Of a stretch of DNA of 64,000 nt, positions 50,101-58,627 are shown piece after piece. The stretch's first letter is position 1. Every line of letters begins with the position of its first letter. The stretch spans positions 186,001 to 250,000 of the forward strand of contig JAFKEE010000022.1 in NCBI GenBank assembly GCA_017307505.1. The letters run 5' to 3'. Position numbers and translations under genes: made by a program. The notes under the pieces are model-generated. The model saw only the letters and a program-made list of their open reading frames with translations. It did not search any database and was not told the DNA's origin. The stretch is from Acidobacteriota bacterium. Its GTDB lineage: Bacteria > Acidobacteriota > Terriglobia > Bryobacterales > Bryobacteraceae.

Positions 50101-50454
50101 ATCGACGTTGACCACCTCGTTCACCTGGCCGATCTTCAGCGTGAAATCCACGCGTTGACGGGCATTCACGCTCACCGTTACATTCTCGGCGGAGCCTTTC
50201 GCGAAGCCTTTGGCTTCCGCCGTCAGGTGATAGGTGCCGATGCGGACTGTTGGAAAGGCAAACTCGCCAGACTCGCCTGTCGTCGCGGTGATCGCGATGC
50301 CGGTATCGTTGTTGCGCAGTGTGACCAGCGCGGCCGAAAGCGGCGCGCCCTGCTCGTCCCGGACTGCGCCGACGACCGCGGCGGAATCGAATTGCGCCCA
50401 TACTGCAGGACAGATCAGGAGTGAAAACGCAAGTAGAGTGGATCGAATCGACAT
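47104..50454 (-). CDS. TonB-dependent receptor, Oar-like (second copy)
   Basis: The 1,116-residue product from ATG 50454 has a signal peptide (RSTLLAFSLLICPAVWAQ), a carboxypeptidase-regulatory-like domain (GAVRDEQGAPLSAALVTLRN, ESGEFAFPTVRIGTYHLTAE), a plug domain (TRQMVELPLQGRTYSSLALLAPG given as LPLQGRTYSSL and GGAVMNVASKSGGNKFHGSA) and a barrel ending in FNKTNFTAP and RYVQFALKLIF. It is the same architecture as the receptor at 29068-32532 but only distantly similar in the barrel, so it probably binds a different ligand. It is monocistronic and convergent with the CE15-type esterase. An in-frame TTG nine bases upstream is a weaker start. Confidence 0.92.
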   Translation of the reverse strand: MSIRSTLLAFSLLICPAVWAQFDSAAVVGAVRDEQGAPLSAALVTLRNNDTGIAITATTGESGEFAFPTVRIGTYHLTAEAKGFAKGSAENVTVSVNARQRVDFTLKIGQVNEVVNVDATVPLLETDNSSKGQVIATRQMVELPLQGRTYSSLALLAPGVRQSQVGNQGSIAFRREGSYNVNGLRSVWNNFLLDGVDNNFYGTTNQGFSNQSAQPSPDSVAEFRMVVNAYSAEFGRSGGAVMNVASKSGGNKFHGSAWEFLQNEKLNATGFFKPVLNQKPLNKRNQFGATFGGPIVKDRTFFFVDYEGSRWRLAPFALTSLPTADLRNGILPVDVRVPITFADDQGRSIGAGTVIPAGQAVPMTKFARKVLAELPAPNRSGAGAIGITNNFGGFDLNQLDEDKGAVKVDHKFTDQLSTFFRYTHRKQNIFAPGLITGFSGGNNLGYLDTFNQQGIAGVTWARRSNEVWEGRFAVTRLGMDRLPAAIGGPSMRELFGITGLPEGPRIQGGITPQDITGFPRFGRQSTNPQAQFPTTVNGRLNVSKILNRHNLKAGYENLYLAITVDDTNPLYGIDGFGGLYSRIPGQNFGSYASVANTINSLADFYFGARSSYQLATQVQARSRQRGNWFFLQDDYRVNSKLTLNMGLRYELMTPVYDADNKLANFDPAQNKLVVATDSDRSLQQTKHNNFAPRLGAAYQLNSKTVFRGGYGFGWNFWNRMASAEYLDTNAPFVTRFSALNSAANLGALCSGNNYSGCFRSREMGYPTSLPSNVILYIDPKTPWGYVQNWHFTIQRTLFKDTLLDLAYVGNRADHLPVLGDFNQARPITAQELASGLTTGGTLLARRPYQGFNNITGVVPTAFSNYHSLQVKFEHRSDWVTLLSSFTYSKAIDTVGQVLESTNGGSPNPQDIRNVANDKGASSFDQRFNSVTSFVFDVPYGHGRRWGKSMPYALDAITGGWQVSSIVTLQSGQPLNIRYPDTAGIVSDGQPDFLGNVALRPNVIDGTAGVRAAGSDYTNYFNRTNLAIPAVTSPFGNLGRNVAYGFPLYQTDMVLAKNFALPMINEGARLQFRGEFYNLFNKTNFTAPTVDLSSASFGRSGSTFDPRYVQFALKLIF

Positions 50455-50682
50455 AGACCCCAAATGCTCCCTGTTACAGAAATTGCTCCATTACATCTTG
50501 CCGTGCACACGTTTCAACTCTGAGAATCTACCATGAAGGTTTGACTTCAGAGCCCCATTTAATTCGAATGTTTACGAGGGGTTACGGGATAGTGCAAAGA
50601 CAGCCGCCTGCGGCTCGATTGAGGTGAGGTGCGCGGCGCGGTGACCGCTGCTGCGAGGCATTGCAGCGCAGGAAAAGCGGCG

Positions 50683-51759
50683 CTATTTGCGTTTGATCCC
50701 GAGAAATCGGCCGGTCTCCCGGAAGGTCGCGCGAAGCGCATGGCCCGTACCCTTGGTGCTCCTGGCCACGGCATTCCCCGTCTTTGCGCCTGCGGTTTCG
50801 ATTGCCTCGCCCGTTCTTCCCGCGCTCTTCGCGACCGCGGAATCCGTGTTGTTGCCCGCGCTGGCCAGCGCACTTCCCGTCTTACTTCCGCTGATGGCCA
50901 GGGCATCCGCCGTGGAATCCCCTGCCAGCAGGACAGCCTGCGGAGTCCGCAGCGGAAGATGCAGCGTCATCACACCCGGGTCTTTGCGCTTACTCAGTGA
51001 AACCATCAGCTCTTCCGTGAAGTCGATGCCCAGTTTTTCCAATAGAGGCCAACGGTTTGACCGGACCCATTCTGACCCGTTCAACAGGGCTCCGGCTTCG
51101 CCGATGTTGACAACCCTGCTGGCTCGCCATGTCTTACTGCCTTCGCACACATCGCCTCCGCAGCCCCACGTACAGCCGCCGCGGCTCAGAAATGACGCGT
51201 GCTTCCCGCGGGACACCCAGACCGTCGCCCCGCGCTCTTCGGCTTCCAGATCCTTCGCTCTCGCCGCGCTGCTGAAATCGCAGACTGTATCTTCGTGCGC
51301 GGCGGCATACCAGAATAGAGCCTTCCACTCTTCCTGGGCTCCGGCCGTGCTTTGTTCTCGCACCAGCACGGAGACATGCTCCGCATCCAGCGAATGGCCC
51401 GCCCGGCCGCAGTCGCGTGTCCAGAGGTGGTAGTAGTGCAGTTCAACAAGCCGGCCCGAGATTGTGGACGATGTACGCGGAAATGCCTGCCCGTAGAGCG
51501 TTCCATTCCGCGCCAGCAATTGGGGCTGTGGCAATCCTGGACGGAACTCCGCCGGCAGCGCATCGCATTCACGAGCGCTTAATTGCAGCACGGGCACGAA
51601 CTGCTCCAAAAGCGCCTGCTCCAGGTCATCATCCAAACCGTCGCGATCCGCATCCAGGCTCACGGCCGCCGAGATTGCCTCCGCCCGGTCCGCCGCCCGC
51701 AAGGACGGGGGCGCGAGCACCAGCAGAAAAAGAGGCAGCACTGTCCGGAAAGAACTCAC
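50683..51759 (-). CDS. Secreted Vps62-like protein with C-terminal 11-residue repeats
   Basis: The 358-residue protein has a signal peptide (RTVLPLFLLVLAPPSLRAA), then SLDADRDGLDDDLEQALLEQFVPVLQL (given here as DADRDGLDDDLE, a calcium-loop-like segment), then a Vps62-like beta domain (VELHYYHLWTRDCGRAG, WKALFWYAAAHEDT, HASFLSRGGC). From about residue 285 the chain switches to seven consecutive 11-residue repeats with T-G-x-A-[ILV]-A at fixed places, for example SKTGSALASAG and AKTGNAVARST. Such repeats form a long amphipathic helix, as in LEA proteins or apolipoproteins, and may bind membranes. Six or more cysteines could form disulfides. Function unknown. Confidence 0.72.
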   Translation of the reverse strand: MSSFRTVLPLFLLVLAPPSLRAADRAEAISAAVSLDADRDGLDDDLEQALLEQFVPVLQLSARECDALPAEFRPGLPQPQLLARNGTLYGQAFPRTSSTISGRLVELHYYHLWTRDCGRAGHSLDAEHVSVLVREQSTAGAQEEWKALFWYAAAHEDTVCDFSSAARAKDLEAEERGATVWVSRGKHASFLSRGGCTWGCGGDVCEGSKTWRASRVVNIGEAGALLNGSEWVRSNRWPLLEKLGIDFTEELMVSLSKRKDPGVMTLHLPLRTPQAVLLAGDSTADALAISGSKTGSALASAGNNTDSAVAKSAGRTGEAIETAGAKTGNAVARSTKGTGHALRATFRETGRFLGIKRK

Positions 51760-51832
51760 CCTCCCAGCCTAGCTGAATGCGGGCATCGCAAACCGGCATG
51801 CCCGCCTTTGATCTTTCGCCCTTCCGCCATTC

Positions 51833-52351
51833 TCAATTGCCTGACCGCCGCGGAAACCCGCGAAACACTCCATCCTTCTCCACCGCATTGGCAAACTCGA
51901 AGAAATCCATGTTCGCGATGGAGAGATTGTTCTCGATGCTCTGGATGGCGGTTGGAATCGCGCGGAACGAGCGCCCCTTCTCCGCGTGCAGATCCACCAC
52001 CAGAATCGGGAACTCCGGTTGGCTCACCGTCGTTGCATCCACGACGAACAGCACGGAGTGATTGTAGTTCTGCGGCACCAGCGCCACCAACGCATCCTTG
52101 CTCAAACCGCGGAAGGTGACGTCATCCAGAAAATCCACATGGGCGTAAAACTCGTCGCCCGGCACTTGCACCGGAGCGCGCACCCCCGCGCAGATCTGCT
52201 TCCACGCCCGCTCGTGACCGAACTCCGTCCGGATCACAAGTGGATTCACGCTGCCTGGCAGAGACCGCGGGGTCATGTTGCTGCGCGGCGAATGACAGCC
52301 CCCCGCCAGGACGCAAGTCAGAACAAGGCCGTGGAGGATCCTTGCGCGCAT
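51833..52351 (-). CDS. DUF6924-type lipoprotein
   Basis: The ATG at 52351 gives a 172-residue lipoprotein: leader RARILHGLVLTCVLAGGC with the lipobox LAGGC. The mature part matches DUF6924: LVIRTEFGHERAWKQIC, DVTFRGLSKDALVALVP, VLFVVDATTVS, FPILVVDL, IENNLSIANMDFFEFA and GVFRGF. Most family members are cytoplasmic and of unknown function, so the lipid anchor is a variation. A start four residues earlier is possible. No operon partner on its strand. Confidence 0.78.
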   Translation of the reverse strand: MRARILHGLVLTCVLAGGCHSPRSNMTPRSLPGSVNPLVIRTEFGHERAWKQICAGVRAPVQVPGDEFYAHVDFLDDVTFRGLSKDALVALVPQNYNHSVLFVVDATTVSQPEFPILVVDLHAEKGRSFRAIPTAIQSIENNLSIANMDFFEFANAVEKDGVFRGFPRRSGN

Positions 52352-52727
52352 CGCGTTCCACATTTCTACCCCAGACTACAACTCCGTCCGGCCATGGCAA
52401 GCGTCTGTGCTACCGCAGTCGTCTGCAAAGAGGCGATCACCCCCCCGTAATGCAACCGCCGCCTGTCCGGGAATCAAGGAGAGTCAGGAAATCTTGCCTG
52501 TGAGAAAGTTACCGGATCCGGCGTGGATCAGCAGGCCCCCGCGGCCGCGTGGTGCGCTTCCTCGTTTTTTCCCTCTTCGAACATTCGCTTCTTTGCCCCT
52601 AAATCGCCGCATCCGCGCGATTTATACGCCTCGTGTAGCCTGGTGTCGGTCTGCCGGGCGACGCGCCCGAATGGCACACCGATTGCCTATAGAAAGGGCG
52701 AGCAGATTCCTATTGGAGAAAACACCA

Positions 52728-53147
52728 ATGACCACATCCAACCGCACTCCCATCTCCGCCCGCTTCTCCGAGGCGCAGGTTCGCGTCCTGTGCTATCTGC
52801 TCGGACCCCTTTCTGGCGCGCTGCTCCTCCATCTCAGAACATATGGCGCAGCCTGGCCGGTGCGGTTTCATGCCATCCACTCCATCCTCCTCACTGCTGT
52901 CTGGGGGATCGGGTGGGGCCTGCTTCGCTTCGTCGAGGAGATCACACCCTGGATACTGAGCACCTTCGCTCGCGAGATGAGATTGGCCATGAATCTCGGC
53001 TTCATCGTGGCCTGGATCTGCCTGCTTATCGCTGCCTATCAGGGCCGCCGGTGTGCTGTGGTGCCCTTTGTCCACCGGATGGCCGCTCGCTTCGCCCGTC
53101 GCGGCGTGGAGCGTTTGGAACTGAAGCACTCGGGCTCGCCCGCCTGA
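52728..53147 (+). CDS. Small DUF4870-like membrane protein
   Basis: The ATG at 52728 (GGAG nine bases upstream) gives a 139-residue protein with three hydrophobic segments: VRVLCYLLGPLSGALLLHL, FHAIHSILLTAVWGIGWGLL and MNLGFIVAWICLLIAAYQG. The pattern LCYLLGP ... VRFHAIHSIL is characteristic of DUF4870-type proteins, four-helix membrane proteins of unknown function; here one helix is short. A long in-frame extension to 52407 lacks sensible sequence and is rejected. Confidence 0.75.
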   Translation: MTTSNRTPISARFSEAQVRVLCYLLGPLSGALLLHLRTYGAAWPVRFHAIHSILLTAVWGIGWGLLRFVEEITPWILSTFAREMRLAMNLGFIVAWICLLIAAYQGRRCAVVPFVHRMAARFARRGVERLELKHSGSPA

Positions 53148-53438
53148 GGCTGATCCTCTTAGCGCCGGGCATTCATTCCGTCCCGCGGGTGCATTACAGG
53201 ATAGTCTGAACCGGATCTGCCATCCGAAGGTCAGTATCGGCAGCAGTCCGAAGCCAATCCGGACACGGCCGCCTTACACATTGCCCAGGCTCTCCGATCA
53301 TGATGTAACTGCGGGGCTGGAGCGAGAGCCAAAGGATGAAGGGAGAAGCTCGTTCCCGCCACTCAGAAGACCGGCTGTCCGTCTGGCTCCAAAGGATGCG
53401 GGGGCCGCCATTCCGCCGGCCCCCGCGAATGCAAGACC
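53148..53438. other. Intergenic stretch between convergent genes
   Basis: These 291 bases separate two convergent genes. Open frames here have no start signals or protein-like sequence. No terminator with a T tract is evident. Confidence 0.5.
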
Positions 53439-54353
53439 CTACTGTTGCCCGCTCGCGTTCACATAGCACTTGTTGTCCGCCGCACTCAGGTTGCGTTGGA
53501 TCAGGTAGTTCCGCGAACCAAGCGTCATGTTGTAGTACGCTCCGCTCGGCAGCAGCGCCAGGTTCGAGCCAAACGTCCACGCGCACTTATCAGCGTTCTC
53601 GGCGCCGCTGGAATCGTACCAGGCGTTGAGGTTCGGATCGGTGGCTGCTTCCTCCAGTTCATGCGCGATGACCGAGATCATCCCGTCCACGCCTGCATTC
53701 CCGTTCGGGCTGATGGTCTGTGCCGCGCAGCCGCTCAAGCAGCGGCTCGCGTTGCCGACGAAGGAGTATTTGATGTTCGACGAGCTGATGGTGCTATACG
53801 TATGCCAGCCGCAATACCGTGAGCAGAAGCCCGAGCTCTCCGACACATTGGACGACGTCAGCACGAAGTACACGGCATTCGCGTCCTTCGGCAGCCTGCC
53901 GCTCGAGATTGCGCTGCTCACAACCGTCTTCACCTTCGAATCAGACAGCCGCGTGCCTTGCGAGCCCGTGTCTGTCGATTCCCCACTCAGGGCCACCGCG
54001 CCGCCCACGCCTGCATACGTCGTGTTGATGTTGAAGTAGGAGGAATTTCCAATGTTGTTCAGGAAATCGCGCACCAGTTGCTGCCCCGCCGGCGTGTCCG
54101 TGCCGTTGCCCTGATTCCAGTTGCCGTACCAGATCACATACACATGAATCGTCCCTGTCATCACGGGCCCGCCATGGTTCGTAATCGGGCTGAGAGCTCC
54201 CGTTCCGCCCGCCGTCGGTGCGTAACCCTCATGCGGATTGCGCCCGTGCAGGACTGTGGGTGCTTCCCCGGTCTCGACTGGCGGCTGTCCCCAGGCCACC
54301 GCCATACAAGCTGCCGCCACAATAGGCAGAGCTCGAGTATATGTCCTGATCAT
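53439..54353 (-). CDS. EXORDIUM/phosphate-induced protein 1-like secreted protein
   Basis: The 304-residue protein has a signal peptide (RALPIVAAACMAVAWGQ) and the landmarks of the plant EXORDIUM/PHI-1 family: HGGPVMTGTIHVYVIWYGNW near residues 60-79, LVRDFLNNIGNSSYF, VYFVLTSSNVSES, FCSRYCGWHTY, IAHELEEAATDPNLNAWYD and SGAENADKCAW. In plants these are secreted cell-wall proteins tied to growth. The HELEE segment is like a zinc-binding helix but the family has no proven enzyme activity that I know of. Eight cysteines suggest disulfides. Bacterial members are sporadic, often in plant-associated soil taxa. It has no operon partner. Confidence 0.85.
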   Translation of the reverse strand: MIRTYTRALPIVAAACMAVAWGQPPVETGEAPTVLHGRNPHEGYAPTAGGTGALSPITNHGGPVMTGTIHVYVIWYGNWNQGNGTDTPAGQQLVRDFLNNIGNSSYFNINTTYAGVGGAVALSGESTDTGSQGTRLSDSKVKTVVSSAISSGRLPKDANAVYFVLTSSNVSESSGFCSRYCGWHTYSTISSSNIKYSFVGNASRCLSGCAAQTISPNGNAGVDGMISVIAHELEEAATDPNLNAWYDSSGAENADKCAWTFGSNLALLPSGAYYNMTLGSRNYLIQRNLSAADNKCYVNASGQQ

Positions 54354-54619
54354 CTGTGCTTTTCCCCTTTACAAGCTCATCCCTCGGAATGTGTCGGGAG
54401 TCCCGAGAGTCCTCCCAGACTGTCCGAAAGTATACACTTGTAACGCTCAGGGTACCGAAAGAAATTGCGCCTTATATCTAAAGGTAGGAGGCTCCTGCGC
54501 CACGCTTCGGCCCGCGCCCTCACCCGGACGCCGCTCTCGCGTGGGTTCCGGCACCGCGCCCGGGCCGGAGTCCCTTGCTTCAGACGGATCCACCTGCCTC
54601 AGTATTCAAACGCAACGCT

Positions 54620-54913
54620 CTACTGACGTTGCTGCAGGGCCTTAAATGACTCAAAGCCCCGCCCTTGTTCTACTTGAACCTGGTGGTAGAAGTCGCACTG
54701 CATGCAGTTCGAGAGCTTCTGGGCAAAAGTCCCCTGCACAGTGCCCCCGCAAAGCGTGCCCGTTAGTGCCCAGCAGACCCGTCCGCCATTCCGGCCGCCA
54801 TTCAGACCGTGGGCCTTGCTGTCGACGGCCGCCGGGCAAACGCCCAGATCCGAACACCGGCTGCCACCGGGCTGCCGGCCGCACTTTTTGGCTTCCCAAC
54901 AGTTCTGGTTCAT
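54620..54913 (-). CDS. Two-CW domain protein
   Basis: The 97-residue cysteine-rich protein begins NQNCWEAKKCGRQPGG and continues LGVCPAA, NGGRNGGRVCWALTGTLCGG, VQGTFAQKLSNCMQCDFY. The paired Cys-Trp positions (NCW and VCW) and eight cysteines identify the two-CW domain, a probable metal-binding module (Fe-S or zinc) found alone or at the end of signalling proteins. No signal peptide. The length equals a single domain. No co-directional neighbour within 260 bases. Confidence 0.85.
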   Translation of the reverse strand: MNQNCWEAKKCGRQPGGSRCSDLGVCPAAVDSKAHGLNGGRNGGRVCWALTGTLCGGTVQGTFAQKLSNCMQCDFYHQVQVEQGRGFESFKALQQRQ

Positions 54914-55060
54914 CTGGAACCTCCGATCCGTTTATCGGAGCCCGTACAGGATAGTTGAGTCTTAATATGGCTATCCGGCGTCCAGTGTAAATCCACTCTC
55001 ACTCTGCTTTGCTCCAGCGGCTGGCCTCCGGACTCGCCTTCGAATAAGCTTGGGTTTCGC

Positions 55061-55417
55061 ATGGCACCACCCCCGGCTCACTCCGCTCCCCTCATCGCAG
55101 TAAAACTTCTCCATACGGCCGTCTGGCTCTTCTTCGTGGCCTGCATCTTGGCCATCCCCATCGCCGGTGTGCTGCGCCGCTTCTCCTGGGCTGCCGCAGC
55201 CTTCGGTCTGGTGCTCCTGGAATGCGCGATCCTGGCCGCTAACCGCGGCCGCTGCCCCCTCACTGACGTCGCCGCCCGCTTCACACCCCAGCGTGCTGAT
55301 AACTTCGATATCTACCTGCCTCTCTGGCTGGCACGCCACAACAAGGCCATCTTCGGGGCCCTTTTTCTGGCCGGATCTCTCTTCACGCTTTGGCTCTGGC
55401 TCCAATCCCGCACCTAG
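55061..55417 (+). CDS. Small membrane protein of unknown function
   Basis: The 118-residue product has three hydrophobic segments: LHTAVWLFFVACILAIPIAG, WAAAAFGLVLLECAILAAN and the C-terminal FGALFLAGSLFTLWLWL. Between the second and third lie RGRCPLTDVAARFTP and FDIYLPLWLARHN, a pattern (N-x-x-x-C-P-L-T, then a hydrophobic IYLP.W) that I recall from small uncharacterised membrane proteins related to DUF2784. It is read towards the VOC gene 147 bases downstream. Function unknown. Confidence 0.65.
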   Translation: MAPPPAHSAPLIAVKLLHTAVWLFFVACILAIPIAGVLRRFSWAAAAFGLVLLECAILAANRGRCPLTDVAARFTPQRADNFDIYLPLWLARHNKAIFGALFLAGSLFTLWLWLQSRT

Positions 55418-55564
55418 TCTTCCAACGTGTTGCCAAACCAGGGGACCCTCCCCCTCAGCGGCGGGCGCCATGCTACGATGGTCCCCATTCCAGAGAGGGT
55501 GCAGCGCGGTCCCGCCACGCACAAGGCCGGCGCGGGCGCAACGCACGAAGAGGAGGGACCCCCG

Positions 55565-55912
55565 ATGGGACGCCCGGTTGTTCACTTCGAAATCGGTTGC
55601 CGCGATAAAGCCAAAACCAGCGAGTTCTTCTCCAGGCTCTTTGACTGGCAGATCCACGACGCCGGACCCGCCGGTATGATCGACACTGCCAGCGGGCAGG
55701 GCATTGCCGGGCACATCACGTCCCTCGGCCACGAGCCGCACAACTACACAATGTTCTATGTCGAAGTGGAAGACGTCCAGGCCTCGCTCGACAAGGCAGT
55801 CGAACTCGGCGGCACCAAAGTCGTCGGACCCATTCCCATCCCCACCGGCACCTTCGCCTGGTTCAAGGACCCCGAAGGCAACATGATCGGTCTCGTCAAA
55901 ACGGCCAAGTAG
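55565..55912 (+). CDS. VOC-family (glyoxalase/bleomycin-resistance fold) protein
   Basis: The ATG at 55565, preceded by GGAGG, gives a 115-residue single VOC domain: VVHFEIGCRDKAKTSEFFSRLFDW (given in parts VVHFEIGC and FFSRLFDW), TMFYVEVEDVQASLDKAVELG and FAWFKDPEGNMIGLVK. His in VVHFEI and Glu in PEGN are the metal-ligand positions of the fold. Single-domain members act as dimers in metal-dependent lyase, dioxygenase or drug-binding roles; the substrate is unknown. A longer in-frame start at 55427 runs through implausible sequence. It is convergent with the second orphan permease, 12 bases away. Confidence 0.87.
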   Translation: MGRPVVHFEIGCRDKAKTSEFFSRLFDWQIHDAGPAGMIDTASGQGIAGHITSLGHEPHNYTMFYVEVEDVQASLDKAVELGGTKVVGPIPIPTGTFAWFKDPEGNMIGLVKTAK

Positions 55913-55924
55913 GACGCACGCCCG

Positions 55925-58621
55925 CTACTCATACCGCAGCGCCCGGGTCGGTGCGATCCGCGTCGCCGACCGCGCGGGCACGTACGCCGCGAACGTCGTC
56001 ACCAGCAGCATCACCGGCACCACCATCAGGTATGCCAGCACATCCACGCCTCCGGCATTGAACAGCATCGAGTTCAACAGCCGCTCCACCGCAAATCCCA
56101 ACGCCAGTCCGATCACCGTCCCAAGGCCCACCAGCATCAGGCCCTTGCCCATCATCAGCCGCAGCACATCGAATTGGTTTGCGCCAATCGCCATCCGGAT
56201 TCCGATCTCCCTCGTCCGCCGGGTCACGTTATAGGCCACCAGTCCGTACAGGCCCGCCATCGCCAGCAGGAGTCCCACCGCGCCGAAGGTCCCCACCAGG
56301 TTGATCGCCACCTGCGGCCCATCCACCGACGCGTAGCGGTACAGATCCTCATACGTTCTGGTTTCAATCATCGGCATGTTCGGATCCAGGCCCCGCACGG
56401 CATCCTTCACCGGCTGCACCAGTTGCATCGGATCTCCGCTCGTCTTCACCATCAGCACCATGCGCGGAACCGCGTGCTGCGCCACTGGCAGATAAACAAA
56501 ATCCATCGCCTTCTCAAACGTCTCGCTGTACTTCACCGTCTGCGCGATCCCCACAATCCGCACCGCCGGACCCGTCCGCCCATCCAGCCGGAAGTGCTTG
56601 CCCACAGCGTCTGCATTCGGCCAGTAGTGCCGGGCGAAATGCTCATTCACAATCGCCACTCGCGGCGCCTCTGCGCTATCGGACTCCGCGAAACCACGCC
56701 CGCGGAGAATACCGATCCCCATGGTCTGGAAGTAACTCGCGTCCACTGTGTCCATCGTCGCCTGGAAGCTGTCGCGATCCTTCGGCATCTCGAAGCCGTC
56801 CGGCACAAACGACAGCTTGTCGAAATCGTCCAGCCCCAAGGGTGGGTTCTGCGTCAGGCCCGTACTCAGCACGCCCGCCGTGCTCCGCAGCCGCTCGGTC
56901 AGCAGCCGGTAGAATTGCTGCGTCTGCGCCTCGGAATACTGGATCAGGCGCGGATCAAACTTCACCATCAGCAGGTGGTCTTTCGAGAATCCGATGCCCT
57001 CACCCAGGCTGCTCCGGAACCCTCGCACCATCAGGAACGACGCGGCCAGCAGCATCAGCGACATCGCCACCTGCGCCACCACCAGCGCGTTCCGGCCCCA
57101 CAGCCGCCTTCGTCCGGGCATATCCACATCCGCGGTCTTCAGACCCGCCGACAGGTCCATCCGCGTACTCTGCAGCGCCGGCGCCAGGCCGCAGAACAGC
57201 GCGCACAACACCGACAACACCAGGCTCGCCGTCAGCACCCGCAGGTCCATTCGGAATGGCACCGTCACCGGCAGGTCTGCGGGGATCTCAAACCTCTGCA
57301 ACAGCTCGATCCCCACATAGCCCACGCCGACCCCGCCCAAGCCGCCCAGAAGCGCAATCACCAGGGTCTCCGTCAGCAGCAGCCGGATCAGCCGGAATCG
57401 CCCCGCGCCCATCGCTAGACGCACCGCGATCTCCCTCGTTCGTGTCCGTGCCCGGCTCAGCAGCAGCCCGGCCGCATTCGTGCACGCCACCAGCAGCACC
57501 CCCAGCGCCAGCACCGTGAAGATCACACTGAACTTCCAGTTCACGTCATCCTCGCGCGTCCTCAATTCGAACTGCGTGCGAACCACCGCGCCGCGATCCC
57601 GGTTAAACTTCGGATACTCGCGTTCAAAGCCCCGCGCCAGCAAGTCCAGCTCATGCTGCGCCTGCGCCTGTGTCACGCCGCGTTTCAGCCGCGCCCGCAC
57701 CGTCAGTTCCCGGTCGTCCCGGTCTACGAAAAAACTCTTCCGCGGATCCGTCGAGAATAGCTTCGCCATCGCCAGCGGCACATAGAAGTCCGGCCGGCTG
57801 AAAATCAGCATGCCGGGGAACGACTCCGGAGCCACGCCGATCACCGTAAACTCCGCGCCGTTCAACCGCACCACCCGGCCCACGACATTCGGATCACTGG
57901 CAAACTCCCGCTTCCAGAACCCCGGAGCCAGCACCACCACCGCATCCCGCCCCGGCACCGCGTCTTCGTCATCCCGGAATCCGCGGCCCAGTTGCGGCTC
58001 CACACCCAGCACCCGGAAATAGTTGCCCGATACCAGCATGCCGCCGCGCACCACCGGCGTCGTGTCCGCCTTGGCGCTGAAGCCCACTGCGCTCAACGGC
58101 AGGCTCGCGGCCACCCCGTGGTAGCTCTCCGTGTGCGCCCGCAGCTCCATGTACTCGGGGAAGGAAAAGGCGTCATACCGGTTGTCCCGGGACGAGCTCA
58201 TCAGCGTCATGATCTCGCTCGGGTTCGCTACCGGATACGGCCGGAATACCAGCGCATCCAGCATGCTGAACGGTGTCGCCGTCATCCCGATCCCCAGCGC
58301 GATCGTCATCACCACGAAGGCCGTCAGCCCCGGAGTGCGCCGCAGGCTCCTCATCGCGTACCACAAGTCGTCCAGGAAATCCGTCAGCCACTGCACCCGC
58401 CGCACATCGCGCATCTCTTCCTTGCGCTGCTCCAGGCCGTCCATCGCCCGCAACGCCCGGTATCGCGCCTCCGCCGGAGACAGCCCCTCCGCGAGGCCCT
58501 CTTCGATCTTGTGCTCCAGGTGGAATTGGAGCTCTTCCTCCAACTCCCGCTCCATCCGCCGCCGCAGCAGAATCGACTTCAGCCGTAGGGGCAGTGTGTA
58601 CCACCAGTGCTCCATCCGCAT
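55925..58621 (-). CDS. Acidobacterial duplicated orphan permease (second copy)
   Basis: The 898-residue protein has the same plan as the permease at 19614-22241: an N-terminal cytoplasmic part (MERELEEELQFHLEHKIEEGL, LSPAEARYRALRAM), TM1 (GLTAFVVMTIALGIGMTATPF), two MacB-like periplasmic domains (residues about 115-345 and 520-740), and FtsX-type triple-helix units after each. Conserved landmarks such as REIAVRLAMGAGRFRLIRLLLTE and REIGIRMAIGANQFDVLRLMM show the duplication within the protein. No ATPase gene is near. The PadR gene lies six bases upstream on the same strand. Its plus-strand composition is C-rich whereas the first copy is G-rich. Confidence 0.88.
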   Translation of the reverse strand: MRMEHWWYTLPLRLKSILLRRRMERELEEELQFHLEHKIEEGLAEGLSPAEARYRALRAMDGLEQRKEEMRDVRRVQWLTDFLDDLWYAMRSLRRTPGLTAFVVMTIALGIGMTATPFSMLDALVFRPYPVANPSEIMTLMSSSRDNRYDAFSFPEYMELRAHTESYHGVAASLPLSAVGFSAKADTTPVVRGGMLVSGNYFRVLGVEPQLGRGFRDDEDAVPGRDAVVVLAPGFWKREFASDPNVVGRVVRLNGAEFTVIGVAPESFPGMLIFSRPDFYVPLAMAKLFSTDPRKSFFVDRDDRELTVRARLKRGVTQAQAQHELDLLARGFEREYPKFNRDRGAVVRTQFELRTREDDVNWKFSVIFTVLALGVLLVACTNAAGLLLSRARTRTREIAVRLAMGAGRFRLIRLLLTETLVIALLGGLGGVGVGYVGIELLQRFEIPADLPVTVPFRMDLRVLTASLVLSVLCALFCGLAPALQSTRMDLSAGLKTADVDMPGRRRLWGRNALVVAQVAMSLMLLAASFLMVRGFRSSLGEGIGFSKDHLLMVKFDPRLIQYSEAQTQQFYRLLTERLRSTAGVLSTGLTQNPPLGLDDFDKLSFVPDGFEMPKDRDSFQATMDTVDASYFQTMGIGILRGRGFAESDSAEAPRVAIVNEHFARHYWPNADAVGKHFRLDGRTGPAVRIVGIAQTVKYSETFEKAMDFVYLPVAQHAVPRMVLMVKTSGDPMQLVQPVKDAVRGLDPNMPMIETRTYEDLYRYASVDGPQVAINLVGTFGAVGLLLAMAGLYGLVAYNVTRRTREIGIRMAIGANQFDVLRLMMGKGLMLVGLGTVIGLALGFAVERLLNSMLFNAGGVDVLAYLMVVPVMLLVTTFAAYVPARSATRIAPTRALRYE

Positions 58622-58627
58622 GGTTCC

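Noticed and set aside
56174-57418. A 414-codon His/Arg-rich frame on the plus strand
   Set aside because: It is the complement of the second orphan permease; the His/Arg/Pro bias is the usual signature of reverse-strand reading in C-rich genes.
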